Shown here piece after piece: positions 48,701 through 59,700 of a DNA stretch of 64,000 nt. The notes below the pieces were generated by a model, which was not told the origin of the DNA, searched no databases, and saw only the letters and a program-made list of their open reading frames with translations. The stretch is from Trebouxia sp. TZW2008 (lineage: Eukaryota; Chlorophyta; Trebouxiophyceae; Trebouxiales; Trebouxiaceae), in contig BDIU01000261.1 in the NCBI GenBank assembly GCA_002118135.1, positions 62,001 to 126,000 of the forward strand, given 5' to 3'. A program made the position numbers and the translations under genes. The number at the start of each line of letters is the position of its first letter. Within the stretch, counting starts at the first letter, position 1.

Positions 48701-50852
48701 TCACCTTGTGGATGCTCGCCTGGATGGTGCACTGCTGCTGGAGCTGTACTCCAGGGATGGTGTGGGCACCATGCTTTCAGCTGACTTCTATGAGGTGAGC
48801 AGTCAAAGTGTTCAACAACAGCTTTTTCTTGCTTGTGTGTAGTTGGTTGAAGCTTTCTGTCGTCACAATCTGCCACTTTGCTGAATGTCTGCCATTGCTG
48901 CGCTGAATGATGCCAAAGCAATGCAGCAGCCTCTGCAGATGCCCGCGTGGCATTGAGGCTTTGCGTTTGTGGTTTTATGAACTCAAACATCAAGACTGTG
49001 CTGATCTGGAAACTGACGGTGTCAAGCTGCAAAATGGCAGGGCCGTTTGTGCAGAACTGGCACTGTGTGCATCATATCTCAAACACGCAGTGCAATGCAA
49101 TGCAATGCAATGCAATGCAATGCAATGCAATGCAATGCAACATGACATGCGTTGCACATGTTGTATATTGACTGAAAGGGTTGTGGCTTGCAGGGCATCA
49201 GGGGGGCAGTGCCCCAGGACTTGGCGGCTATTCAGGGCCTGCTGCTGCCCCTGGAGGAGAAGGGCATCCTAGCGCCCCGCACACCCGCGCAGCTCATGGA
49301 TGACCTGCCCTTCTTCAGAGTTGCTGAAAGGGATGCCAAGGTGTGCTTCGCAGCCCTCCCACCCCCTCCCACCCACCCTCGATATAGAGATGTAAAGATC
49401 AAGGACTTGTCATGATCTATGACAGGGGAGCTGTTTGTGAACATGTTATCTTGTTTGTGCTGACAAACTTATAGCTAGACTCAAACTCTGCAGCACTTTG
49501 GAGCCTGTCTGGCCTTTGTGTGCAAAGCTATAACAAAGCTCACAGTGACCTCGTGCTTGCAGCTTGTTTGTCCAGCTCAACATGCTGTTGACGAACGTTG
49601 TACTGTGCATGATGACAGTGCTTACTAATGTACAGCTGCAAGGGTGTGTCAAGCTGAGCCTTGCTGACAATGCACTGCCACCAACACTGAAATTTTCCAA
49701 TAGCCTCATTGCCAGCCACACTGACCACTGCCATCAGTAGCCTCATTGCCCGTGGTAATGAATGTTGTGCACAGTAATGTCACTGCCAGTCACAATGAAA
49801 GCTGCCAGCAGTAGCCACTGGCACAAATTGCATACTTCCTCAAACACATGTTGTCCACCATCAGCAAATAATCAGCAGACTGAAGGGTGTGGGGCTCAGG
49901 TGCTGGGCTGCGCTATGGTGAAGCTGCTGGGCAGTGGTTGTGACAATGAGGTGGTGAGTGAGCTGGCCGCCTTCTGTGTGCACCCAGACTACAGGGGCTC
50001 CGGCCGCGGTGACAGCCTTCTGGCTTATCTTGGTCAGCTTCCTTGCTGTTTCAATGTGTGCATTGTGATGCTCAACACCATGATAGAAATTACCTGGGAT
50101 CATGTTGGAGATTGCCTTGGTCACCCCCTTGGCTGTCGCAGTGTGTGCATCATCATGCCCACGAAATCCCTGTAGTTGTGGCTGCCTGTAAATCGCAGAC
50201 AGGCAAATATGCATGATGTGTGGGTGTGAAGTCTGCTGCAGCATTTTGCGAGACAAACCCCTGTCTTGTGATAGCACAAAGCAGTTGCATATCGTCATTG
50301 AAGCACATCATCATTATGTGACTGCAAATGTTGTCAGGCTTGCTTGAATTGGGCACTGCTGCTGCAGAGCAAGAAGCAAAGAGCCAGAAGGTGGACAGGC
50401 TAGTGCTGCTGACAACACGCACTGCAGACTGGTTTGAGCAGAGAGGCTTTCAGCATGCAGGCCCTGCCCACGCAAGCCCCTTCTTGCCGGAGGCCAGACG
50501 GCTGCAGGTATGCACAAGACCCATGCTCTACCCTCAATGTGTGTTGTCAGGAGTAGCCTTCCAAGAGCAGGCGACTGTCTTTGCTGTGCTAAGCTTGACA
50601 TGCTTTAAACTGACCATCATGCTGACTTGCTCAGCAATGAATACGATGCATACAATATACAATGTAGAGATACAAAATATGTTGCATTCCCAAGATCTGC
50701 AAACGTGCCCCTGATGATGATTAATGCTGCAGGTTAACCAAGCACGCAATTCGCAGCTGTATGTCAAGAGCTTGAATGAGCCCCCGCCTTTTGAGACATT
50801 TGAAGAGGAAGATGAGGCTGATTTGCCATTGCCAGCTTTGCTGAAGGCCTGA
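45736..50852 (+). CDS. NAGS: N-acetylglutamate synthase (plant-type, plastid)
   Basis: Makes N-acetylglutamate from acetyl-CoA and glutamate, the first step of arginine synthesis. The N-terminus (from ATG 45736, MTGPWLLSTSKLAVCPVLQP) is Ser/Arg-rich and acid-poor, consistent with a plastid transit peptide. The amino-acid-kinase-like half is recognised from FRKFVHFFRQASPYIEGHRD, RIVLVIGARQQIDELLEKQG, YRVTDSVAMQTAVQAAG, GVIGGVDYGSTGV and NAGNVVLLGNLAYSAAGEIL. The junction region has GVKRAHLVDARLDGALLLEL. The GNAT half shows ELAAFCVHPDYRGSGRGD (acetyl-CoA loop) and LVLLTTRTADWFEQRGF, and the protein ends ADLPLPALLKA at 50852. This order matches plant synthases closely. Exons preceding the GVKRAH segment are triplicated (48288-48680). 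Introns also hold a MITE and a TGCAA array. Acetylglutamate kinase lies about 11 kb downstream. Confidence 0.93.
47016..47177. mobile_element. TA-flanked MITE, copy B
   Basis: In an intron of N-acetylglutamate synthase. The left end reads TA-CAGTGACTTCTCGTTGTA; the right end reads TACAAACAGAAGTTACTG-TA, an imperfect inverted repeat flanked by TA. Internal words CACTGCAGTCAG-ATGCAGTGA and CCTTGCATCAAG.GTCCTTA are shared with the copy at 52647-52823. About 160 bases and no coding capacity fit a Tc1/mariner-type (Stowaway-like) miniature element. Confidence 0.75.
48288..48680 (+). repeat. Triplicated exon region in NAGS
   Basis: Three tandem copies of about 130 bases, starting near 48288, 48421 and 48560, each preceded by CTGCAG-type acceptors. 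They encode related peptides: VRQIASTLCNTSP..VIDFEKYY, VRQTTSALSNTGLSMFVFEK and RQTASALSNTGSSMIDFEKW. Only the third continues into the conserved synthase sequence (CQKGVKRAHLVD). Copies 1 and 2 keep long open frames but have no obvious donor at the right place. Confidence 0.75.
49091..49140. repeat. Pentanucleotide array (TGCAA)10
   Basis: Ten perfect TGCAA units in an intron of N-acetylglutamate synthase, just upstream of the exon starting GIRGAVPQDL. A perfect array of this size is likely to be length-polymorphic. Confidence 0.97.
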
Positions 50853-51081
50853 GGCTGTTGTAGCTCCTGTTTGTGACCAGCATCTGTTCAGACTGCATAC
50901 ATAATAGTATTACGTTGCTGTCCCTTGTGTTATAACCAGCAGTACATAAAGGTTTCACTGATGGTTTCTTCTGTTCTGCGCTTGTTGTGCGTGTGTTTGC
51001 CCTTCCTCAGCTCAGCTTCTGTAAAATGCTTTTTCTGATCCTATTGAGAGCTGGAATGCATTCAGAATTGCAGTGCATTTG

Positions 51082-54000
51082 ATGCCAAGGCCTGCCCGTG
51101 CAGCCACAAACATGTCATTAGTCATGCAAGCTTCTGCGATCGCAATCACAGCTGGTTGCAGAGCACTTGGCGGAGCCGTGAGCTTGCGGACGTTCGTGTT
51201 ATCAGGCAGATGCGCGCGTTCTCGCCATTCAGTGCTAGTCGATGTAGCAGTTGACTGTCCAGCACGCTCGATGCAGCTTGTGCGAGGTGGCATGCTCTCG
51301 CACAGTGTCAGTTGCAGAATTGGCCGTATGCAAGTGCATGCCCCATGTCACCGCCCCTCTGTGCTTGCCAGATCTTGCAATCAGCAGCTGCGTTCGCCAG
51401 CAGGTCGATCGCAATTTCGGTGCGTGTTCTGCAAAAGTCTCGTCAAATAGCCATGCACTACTGATGCTCGCAGCCTTGTAACACTGAGCACTTTCACAGG
51501 TGCAATGCGCTATCGACAACCCAAGCAGATGAAGCGCTGCGATCGAAGCGTCATATCACAATCGAAGACCTTAAGGATCCGGCACATATAGGAGGCAGCT
51601 CTAGCTCTGAAGTAGAAGTTCAGGTAGAATTGCGAGTGTTGCAGGAGCCTCCTCTGAGCTAGAAGTGCTGTAGTCTTCGCTTGAAGTGTGAAAGCATTGT
51701 CTGTCTGCTTTGGACGTTTCACAAAGCTCTGATCATTGCCTCCAGCACAGCGTGACAACGCACATGACAGACTTGATGATGCCTGAATGATGGGTGATCT
51801 GCTGCCTTGCTGCAGGACTTTGGTTCAGACCTGTCTTTGGAGTCATACATGCAGCTACCTGTTGAGCAGTACTATGAGCTGGACCCCGCAATGATTCGGC
51901 CATTGGGCGGCAAGCGCTTTGCTTTGCAAGTTCCGCGAGTCAATGTGAGTTGGCTTTCACCCAGCTGCATTGCTGCTACTAACATTATTGCTAACAGGCC
52001 ACTTGCGTACAGCTCATCAATGTTGCATTGCTGCTACTACTGTGTTTGCTGATAGAACACTTGCATACAGCTGATCATCACTGCTTCTGCTGTGATTGCC
52101 AGTGGGACAGCTCATCAATGCTACATTGCTGCTACTGAAGTGATCGCCGATGGACCACTTGCATACAGCTCATCAATGCTGCATTGCTGCTCCTGATGTG
52201 ATTGCCGACAGCCATTTGCATACAGCTCATCAATGCTGTGAAACTGACATTTGCCTGCTGCTGCAGCTGTTCAATGTGTGGGTTGAGCCCCTTGTAGAAG
52301 TCGTCGTGCATCTTTCCGATCAGAAAGACAGTGTTGTCATTGAGGTGGGTGGCAGACAGAATACATTGTTCGTTTTGGCAAACTTGCTGGCAATCTATCT
52401 GGCAGCAACCTGACTGCGCTATTGATTCCAGACTCATCAGGCATGAATGGACACTTTGCAGGCTGTCACTGCCTCTGCATCACACTCTGCACGCATGCAT
52501 GCTACAAAGCCTGGCTGGAGTGGTAGCCTGTTCACTCTGGTTATACAAACATGAGACTCATGTTGCATACTTTCTACTGAGATTCTATGCCCCTGCTAGG
52601 TGCATGTAAAAGCAATGGACTGCCAAACAATCCTGCCCAAGCAAACTACAGTGACTTCTCTTTGTAACAGCTGCTTCGATTACCAAGGAACCTGCCCTTG
52701 CATCAATCTGTCCTTGCTCAGAGGCACCACTGCAGTCAGGATGCAGTGAATGATTCCCACTTGCGTTATCCCACATCCAGAATGCCGTTTCATTCAGTGT
52801 CCTTATAAAGAGAAGTCACTGTAGAACTGCATATAGAAGCAATGGACTGCTGAACAGTCCTGCCCCAAAGCGACTCATGTGCCATGCAGGCCAAGAACTG
52901 TCGTTTGTCTGGTTCTGACCTCATTGAGAACCTGCATCTGGATCAGAGATTCTGCTTGTCATTCTTCACCACCCTGACATGGCAAGGAGCTGCCAGCCGT
53001 CATTCAAATGGCAGCTCATCACAAGCAGTACAGCAGATCGGCAAGGGACGCATCAAGGTATACCTCCCAAGCACTCATGCTCAGCTGCCTTGTTGAGTTG
53101 CAAGTTCAGCCTCAACCGATAGAGGTTGAAAGAAATTCCACGCTCAATACATATGGTTTAGGATAGCACAGGACCGCAGATGCAGACAGTTGATTGCTCC
53201 AGTACATGCCTAGCTGGGCCTGCTGAGCCTGCCTAGCACACGTTTAGGATGAATTGATGAATGAAAAATAAAGTCCAAGCTGTTCGGCATGATAATGGGA
53301 GCGCCTATGAAGCAGCCCGCAGACCTCAAGCCAATGGCTGCTCAGAAGTGTGTGCAAGTGTAACAGACTAGTTAGTATCCCAGGAAGGTAGCATGTAAAT
53401 TACACTGTTGGAGTGTTCCCTTGTAAGCACAGCCTCCGCTGCCTGCATTCCTCTTCTCTGCATGACTCATCCTGAGCAATGCGCTGCAGCATTGAACAGT
53501 TCACGCCACAGACTGTTACAGCAAGACTTTGCAGTGCTGCAGCACCTCATGCACCTTGAAGGCACCGTATGTCCACATCAAGCTGACATGTGCTTTTGCT
53601 GCAGGGCGATGCACAGCTGGATGTGTGGAGCGAAGTTGTCCCACCCTTTCACCTTATGCCCAGATTTGCGCTGGAAGCCACCTCCAATGCTGTCATGGGT
53701 GCGTTGGTGGGTGGGCTGCTACCTCGCTTCATGGACAGGTTAGCAATCATTCTTACTTCTTACTAAACTACACACATCAATGCCATAGCTGGACGCTGCC
53801 TCAGCATTGCGCAGCATCTCACGCCCGAATTGGCAGAAGGCACATTCAATGCTTTCATGGGCACATTAATTGATGCGCTCTTACCTCGCTTCATGGACAG
53901 GTCATTTCCTTCTCTGATACATGGTTGCACTAGGCCAAAATTGCCTTGGCATTGAGCAGAAGCACAAATCTGACTTGATGCACAGCTTGCTAACTCACAT

Positions 54001-54112
54001 CCTATGCCTTCTTTCCTGCAGGCTAGGGAGTGACTACAAAAGATGGGCAACTGACCCAACATACAGACAAGCAAGAAGGGCTGCTGCTCAGCAAGAATCG
54101 CTTTCCGCGTAA
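51082..54112 (+). CDS. DUF1997-family protein, probably plastid
   Basis: The ATG at 51082 is the first in frame (others at 51112, 51124 and 51271); the N-terminus is Arg/Ser/Cys-rich and acid-poor, like a transit peptide. A spliced exon (51500-51621) reads NALSTTQADEALRSKRHITI. The conserved domain follows: SYMQLPVEQYYELDPAMIRP and GGKRFALQVPRV, then NVWVEPLVEVVVHLSD, LSGSDLIENLHLDQRFCLSF, and VVPPFHLMPRFALEATSNAV with GLLPRFMDR, ending at 54112 after LGSDYKRWATD. This order is that of DUF1997 proteins of plants and cyanobacteria (VEQYxxLD, then a Pro-rich middle and an LVxRLVP-like helix). Function is unknown. The penultimate helix exon is duplicated (53605-53738 and about 53803-53900). Introns carry a 58-bp minisatellite and a MITE. 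Confidence 0.82.
51966..52240. repeat. Intronic minisatellite, ~58-bp unit, about 5 copies
   Basis: Units built of ATTGCTGCTACT..GTG-TTGCCGA, CCACTTGCATACAGCTCATCAATG and a spacer recur about five times, with the third copy shortened. They lie in a DUF1997 intron between exons ending near 51943 and starting near 52266. Copies have diverged by about 10-20% by eye. Confidence 0.8.
52647..52823. mobile_element. TA-flanked MITE, copy A
   Basis: The 5' end TA-CAGTGACTTCTCTTTGTA and the 3' end TTATAAAGAGAAGTCACTG-TA form terminal inverted repeats of about 20 bp with one mismatch, flanked by TA on both sides, as for Tc1/mariner-type elements. The 177-base length has no coding capacity. A direct repeat of about 30 bases (GAAGCAATGGACTGC.. 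and ..CCTGCCC) flanks it at about 52610-52640 and 52831-52864. It lies in an intron of the DUF1997 gene; copy B is at 47016-47177. Confidence 0.85.
53605..53900 (+). repeat. Duplicated exon in the DUF1997 gene
   Basis: Exon 53605-53738 ends VMGALVGGLLPRFMDR. A second copy ends at 53900 with FMGTLIDALLPRFMDR and the same ATGGACAG|GT donor. Using CCTCAG at about 53797-53802 as acceptor, copy 2 can follow copy 1 in frame (phase 2) as IAQHLTPELAEGTFNAF, or be skipped, because both donors leave the same phase for the last exon. Both are therefore plausibly used. Confidence 0.7.
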
Positions 54113-54520
54113 TGCTTTTGGACTGCATTTTGCCAGTCAGGAGTCCTGCGTGCGGTCAAGCGTAGCTGAGTGTGAAGGCTGAAATGAATCCTTTAAACAG
54201 CTCATGCAGCCTGACTATGTTGCAATTGCTGCTCGCTACAAGCTCCAGTTGTGTACACTATAGGTAGCAATCATCATGCTGATCCATTTTGCAAAACATC
54301 CACAGACAAACGGTATTTCTTTTGCATCACTTACTCCTTGATGTATACGGCATTCAATTGTCGATGGACAGCTCAAGCAACATTTCAACAGCGTTTTGTA
54401 TAGCTTGTGTTGACTGCACCAACAGGCTGTGGAGACATTGGATGCTACAATTGCTTTCTTTGCAGACATCAACTGCATTGCTAGAACGGTCTAGATTCTA
54501 AATTCTAGACACTTGATATC
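54113..54520. other. Intergenic between convergent genes
   Basis: About 0.4 kb between the stops of the DUF1997 gene and the RNA methyltransferase gene. It is presumably the two 3'UTRs. CTAGA words form short palindromes near 54480-54510. No gene seen. Confidence 0.45.
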
Positions 54521-56390
54521 TCATTTCTGCCTTCCCAGCTGTTGATATAACTGGGCAGCGTGTTCGCTCAATGCAAACATTAATATTGCTCCAGCCTGGA
54601 ATACATTCAATGAGTCCATGGGACCAGACATGGGAATGGCAAGGGGGACGGAATGCTGCCTAGCTAGATCGCTCAAGCCTTGCCCTTCATTCCCAAGCAC
54701 AACACACAAAGGCCGCGACATCGCACTCATATGCTGCTCTGCAATTTGTCCTCCTGTAAGAGGATCACTTGGCTGGCTAGGACCAGCACCATAGCACTGC
54801 ATGTCATGCTTTTGCAAAACCTGCTGCAGCTGGTCCCAAGTGCCTTCTTCAATTGGCATTTTGAAGGCAGCTCCCCTGCCTGCCTTTAGAGCCTTGTCAT
54901 TAAAGGGGTCACAGCAGCCGGGGAGTAGGAAGCATGCGTCCCACCCAAGGGCCACAGCAGTGCGGAGCAGTGTACCCTGTAAAGCATATGCATGCCTTCA
55001 AGCCCCTTTATTGTAAGCTGGTAAAGATGCTAGCTTGCTTTTCAATTGCTTTTCAAGCGCATGGGAATGATGACTGACTGTTGAACTGCTTGTAAAAGAC
55101 AGTTGACAGCCCAAGCGCATGTGAAACACAGTTGACTGCCATTTATCTGTGTGGCAAGTGGAAGCACTGCAGAGACAAGGAAAAATGCAAGGCATTCCAG
55201 CACACTAGTGGGGTCCAGGCACGTGGCTTGCATGCATGCATGACAAACATCACGGGCTTTTTCATGTAATCGCAATGCTCACCAGGTTGCCAGGGTCTTG
55301 CAGGCCTTCAAGAGCCAATAGCCTCTGCAGCTTTTTGGTGCTTCCCTGTGCTAGGTTAGCAGGCTTGGGCATCTCAATGTCCGTCACAGCCTGCACACCT
55401 TTGGACAAAGAGTCTCAACTTGCCAGGCATGATCACAGACTCAATGCAGTTGACAGCAAGCATGGCATGATGCAGCAATGTGGATGTGCTGTCATGAGCA
55501 GCAATCACAGGCCAGCTCTGTGGGTTGCCTTGCATTGGGTCGGCAAAGAACCAATGTGTGTGCAATGGACTTGCCACACATGCTAAGAAGGCAAGTCACA
55601 CTATGATTGCAGCCCTACCTTCAGCGTTTTGCAGGCCTGCAATTTTGGCCATGACATGCTCTGTCACAGTAGCTACTCTTCCAGCTTCAATGCCTGCAGC
55701 AAACCCTGCACCTGAGAATAGGACAAATGTCACAATGCTTCTGACTACAGTGCCTCTTGCACACTTACAATTTTGCAGTGCACGTGCACAGTGCCTGATT
55801 GGCTGAGATCAGACAAGCTTCATCTTGGTCAAATGCATTGAAATTGCACAGACAAACAAACAGCTGATGAAGCATCACCTAAAGGTGGCTGCTGTCCCTG
55901 TGGTATAAACACAGAGTGTATGTGTAATGAATCTGTAGCTTTTGCATGTGCTCTGACTTCATCCAGCAAGTCTTGTCCAACAAGAAGCACCCTGCCATAT
56001 TGGCTGCGGTACTGTCTGTTAGTCCGCAGCTTGCAGCAGTGCTTTACTGCACTAAACCACAGGTGTGAAGGCTGGAGGTCATGCCAGGCAGAGTACAGCT
56101 CTAGTCTGGACGAAAACTGCCATATGATGCTGAAGGACACTTTTGCACGCACCTTGTGCATTGTTCACGCTGCTGATGTCAGCATGTGATGCAGCTGACA
56201 CATGAAGACGGCATCGCTTCCAAGTTGTCTGCTTCCTACAAGGGTCGGCTCTGTCAGGGAACCTGGCTGCGCGGAGTGATACTCCACATGCACGCATAAG
56301 CAAACTTACGAGGACGTGGATGGGTATAGCTGCATAAGGTGTGAGGGACGTGTTGGGTTTTGCAGAAGCAGTTGCTTTGTCAACAGACAT
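54521..56390 (-). CDS. SpoU/TrmH-family RNA 2'-O-methyltransferase
   Basis: Methylates ribose 2'-O in rRNA or tRNA with S-adenosylmethionine. The N-terminal stretch from ATG 56390 is Arg/Ser/Ala-rich (organelle-targeting type). It runs into ADISSVNNAQ, which splices (donor at 56152) to VKHCCKLRTNRQYRSQYGRV and LLVGQDLLDEV, the substrate-binding start typical of SpoU proteins. Later exons carry AVTDIEMPKPANLAQGSTKK, LQDPGNL plus GTLLRTAVALGWDACFLLPG (motif 1), then CVVLGNEGQGLSD (motif 2) and IPMSGPMDSLNVFQAGAILM (motif 3), the knotted SAM-binding fold. The stop is at 54521. Substrate and compartment cannot be fixed; plastid or mitochondrial rRNA is the likely target by comparison with plant members. 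Confidence 0.9.
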
Positions 56391-56723
56391 AACGGCAACC
56401 TGCCGCCAGTTAAGAGCATCACGCCCTGCTGTTGTCCTGCGACGAACTAGAACGTATTGCGGCCATCAAGAGCTACAGGTGGCAAGCGTCTTGACAATGC
56501 ACAACTGCATATGCGCAAAGTGCAGTGTTCGCTGCAGTGCCATGCTGCGCGATCCGCTGTGCATTGCAAAATTTCAAAATTTGCTTCTTCGTTGCATCGT
56601 TGCTGACACCTCGGTGCATTACTGCTTTACCGCGTGGCTTATTCTTCAGCTATACAGACGACACCGATTGCTGTGGCACTTGCCAAGACTGTTCTTTGAA
56701 TAGCACCTTACCTAGTACTCAGG
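56391..56723. other. Divergent promoter region
   Basis: 333 bases between the methyltransferase start (minus) and the start of the next plus-strand gene. Short frames present here have no support. No TATA box is evident. Confidence 0.45.
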
Positions 56724-59700
56724 ATGAGTACTACTGCCTGCAGTCATCGTCGCGTGGTCAAGCTGCGAGCCAGGCCGTCCTCGGCTTCAAAGGCTGATGA
56801 AGGTTTAGGATTGCCTGAGCCAGGTTTGCCAGGTCCAGATAGCCATAACGTCAGCAAAGACACTCACATCCGCAATTCGTACCCTACTCAACAGCAGCAA
56901 AGAAGCGAACTCGACGTACCTTGCCCCACTCACAAGAGCTTGACAGCAGAGGCCAAGCCAGCACAGACAGTGCAGACTCAGCCACCTGAAAAAGAGGCAG
57001 TGCAGAGGAAGCGCAAAGCTGACTGTCTGGGTGATGCTCGCACGCCACACAAGGCCAAACAAGCTCGTAGCCTATTCCAGAACAGCATTGCTGCGCCATT
57101 GCGGCGCGCACGACGCTCTCTGATCTGCATGAGCAAGGTACAGCACACAGCAGGCTTCAAACGTAATCATCATGCACTGTCTGTCCACAGCTAGTCAACC
57201 AGCACTTGTAAATCCGCTGGCCGGCAAAGCATGTGACGGAGCACAGCTGCTCTGGGATGAGTCTCAAATGCTTTGCTGCAATGCAAGACACCTCCATGTC
57301 TGATCAATGATATGTCTGGTCTCGTGGCAATGCAGACAATCCTCTTGGCTGGCGCACATTTCTTGCAGCCAATCAGGAGTCTTGCCACTGCTCCAGACCC
57401 CGCAGCTAATGGTCAAGGCAAGCCGCAGAGCAAAGTGCAGCAGCCCTATGAGTCCAGCACAGCACCTGAGTGCACTGACACCCCCAAGAGGGTCCAGTCA
57501 CTGAGAGCAGCGTCACCCTTGCTAGAAGAAATGCTTGAGTCACCAGCAACTGCCTCTAAGCCTGCAGACACCTGTTTGAGCAGGACTGGTAGCTCAGGCA
57601 GACAGGCTCTGTACATGGAAGCTGATGCAAGCAACAGCAGTCCCATCAGCAGAGCCAGCATAGGTGATGATTGCAAGGCAGACTTACATGATCATGGAAT
57701 TAGGAGACACAATGGACACAGCTCCAAGTTGCAGCAGGCTTCAGACAGGTCTGCATCATTGGCAACAGATAGGCATGATCAATCTGTGGCTGCTGCAGAG
57801 CCTTGCTTGCCCATGACGCCTATTGACAGCAAGGCAGAGGAACCTGCTACACAAGCAGATCTAGCTTGCTCACAGCTGATCGCAGCTGCCGCCTCAAAGG
57901 GCAGTCAGCATGACCCAGCCAGCTGCAGCATCCTTGTAGCAGGGGATAGTGCAGATGCCCTGGCCAGAACAGCAGCCACAGGAAAAGCAGTTGCTATGCC
58001 TGTTGTCACTGACATGTTGCAAGATGCTGCTCCCAGTAAGGCTGCCTCCCCTGCTGACATGCAAACGTCAGCTTTGGGCTTAAGCGGGAAGGCAGCTGAG
58101 CTTGATGGCAAGCCTGGGCTGCATGATGCTGCAACCCCAAGTCAGCCAAGTTTTGGTCAGCCGCAAGGTGCACTATCTTGAGCTGCCCATCCTCCAAATG
58201 ATCAGGCACTACACAGTTGCCATCTGGCCTCTATGCTAATGGCATCCTGACAAATTGCTTTGCCAGTTCATAGAACCGCAGGTCATGTGCAAGACATAAT
58301 GATTGTGCTCTCCTATCAGAACTTCAAACACATCATGATCAGTCCTCCAAAAGAACAAATTGTTTTAATGTTACACCTTGTAGTGAGCAATTGCAGCATG
58401 AATGTTGCTTGCTCAACACATAGCATCATCAAATATCACGTGAACAGAATTTTCTTTCACAACCAGTCTGTGCTGTAGATGGTCAAAACCAAGGCTCAGG
58501 CGTGGCTGGCACTCTGGAGGCTAGCTTCAGCAGTGAAGCATGCATGTCGCCTGTGAGGCCCATGTCAAGCCCAGCAGGGCGGCGAGTGAGTACATTCAAC
58601 GCCACGTCTTCTTGATCAGGATTATCTGTAGACCCAGCTGGTCGATGTCGCATTGTTTAGGCTTGCAGCACACTCACTGCCTCTACCCACTGTATGTATA
58701 GTCGCCTTTGCCATTTGCAGAGAACTTCAATGCTTCATGACATCATCATTATTTATACACTTGCCAGTAAGCTTTGATGATCCTGCTGGGTGCATACAGA
58801 GATTCACATATGCACCACCTTTTCATCAAGCATTGCGGATGATGGGCAGCAAGGATGCTCATTCCACACAGCCCAGATGCTGCTGCAAAGCATAAGTTGA
58901 CCTGAACCATTGACAATTGCTGATCTGCAGGTATCCTTCACACTGCCAGAGGGAGCACAAGATGAATCTTCTGTCAGAGTGCCTGGTAGAGGCTTTCCTC
59001 TGAAGTCCCCAAGCAGATCTACACCTGGCAAAAGGTACAACCTGCCACAAATGTTGTAACAACATCAGCTTGAACGTTTACAGCCTGACATTACGGACCG
59101 ATAGGCCACCAGAGTCTCAACATCGCTATTCAGCTAATGCTCTGCGAGCTTTCATGCCTTGTGAAGGCATTGCTGTCTGTTTTGCCAGACTCAGGCTGTC
59201 CTGCTAACGACAGCCCCCACTGTAGCTGGCTCCATGACGTGCAGGCAACAGTGTACGCCTTCTGCGTGCATGCATATAAAGGGTCTTTTGTCTGCATGCT
59301 GTTCAAAAAGGGGTAAAGGTGTGTTTTGTCTTGTTGCAGAACTGACAAGGTGTCATGGGTCTTGATGACCACAATATTGCATCTCTCAGACAGCACAAGC
59401 CAAGTGACAGCTGACTGATGTATCACATGCATGCAGGTATAGCCCCAGCAAGCACACACCATCCAGATTCCGCAGCGACCTTGCTCACCGCCACAGCCCG
59501 CACTTGCATGCTTGGTCTCCTTTGGCCAGGCAAGCATATTCATCCGCCCATCAGCCCAAGCAGACCTCAAGGCATCCCCTGTTGAGCAGTAGCCCGCAGG
59601 CATATCCCACATTCAATGCAATTCTGGCCAACAATGAGCAGCAGGCCAAGCCCATACTACGTGAAGTCGACCCAAAGCTGGTTGATCGTCATGAGACTCA

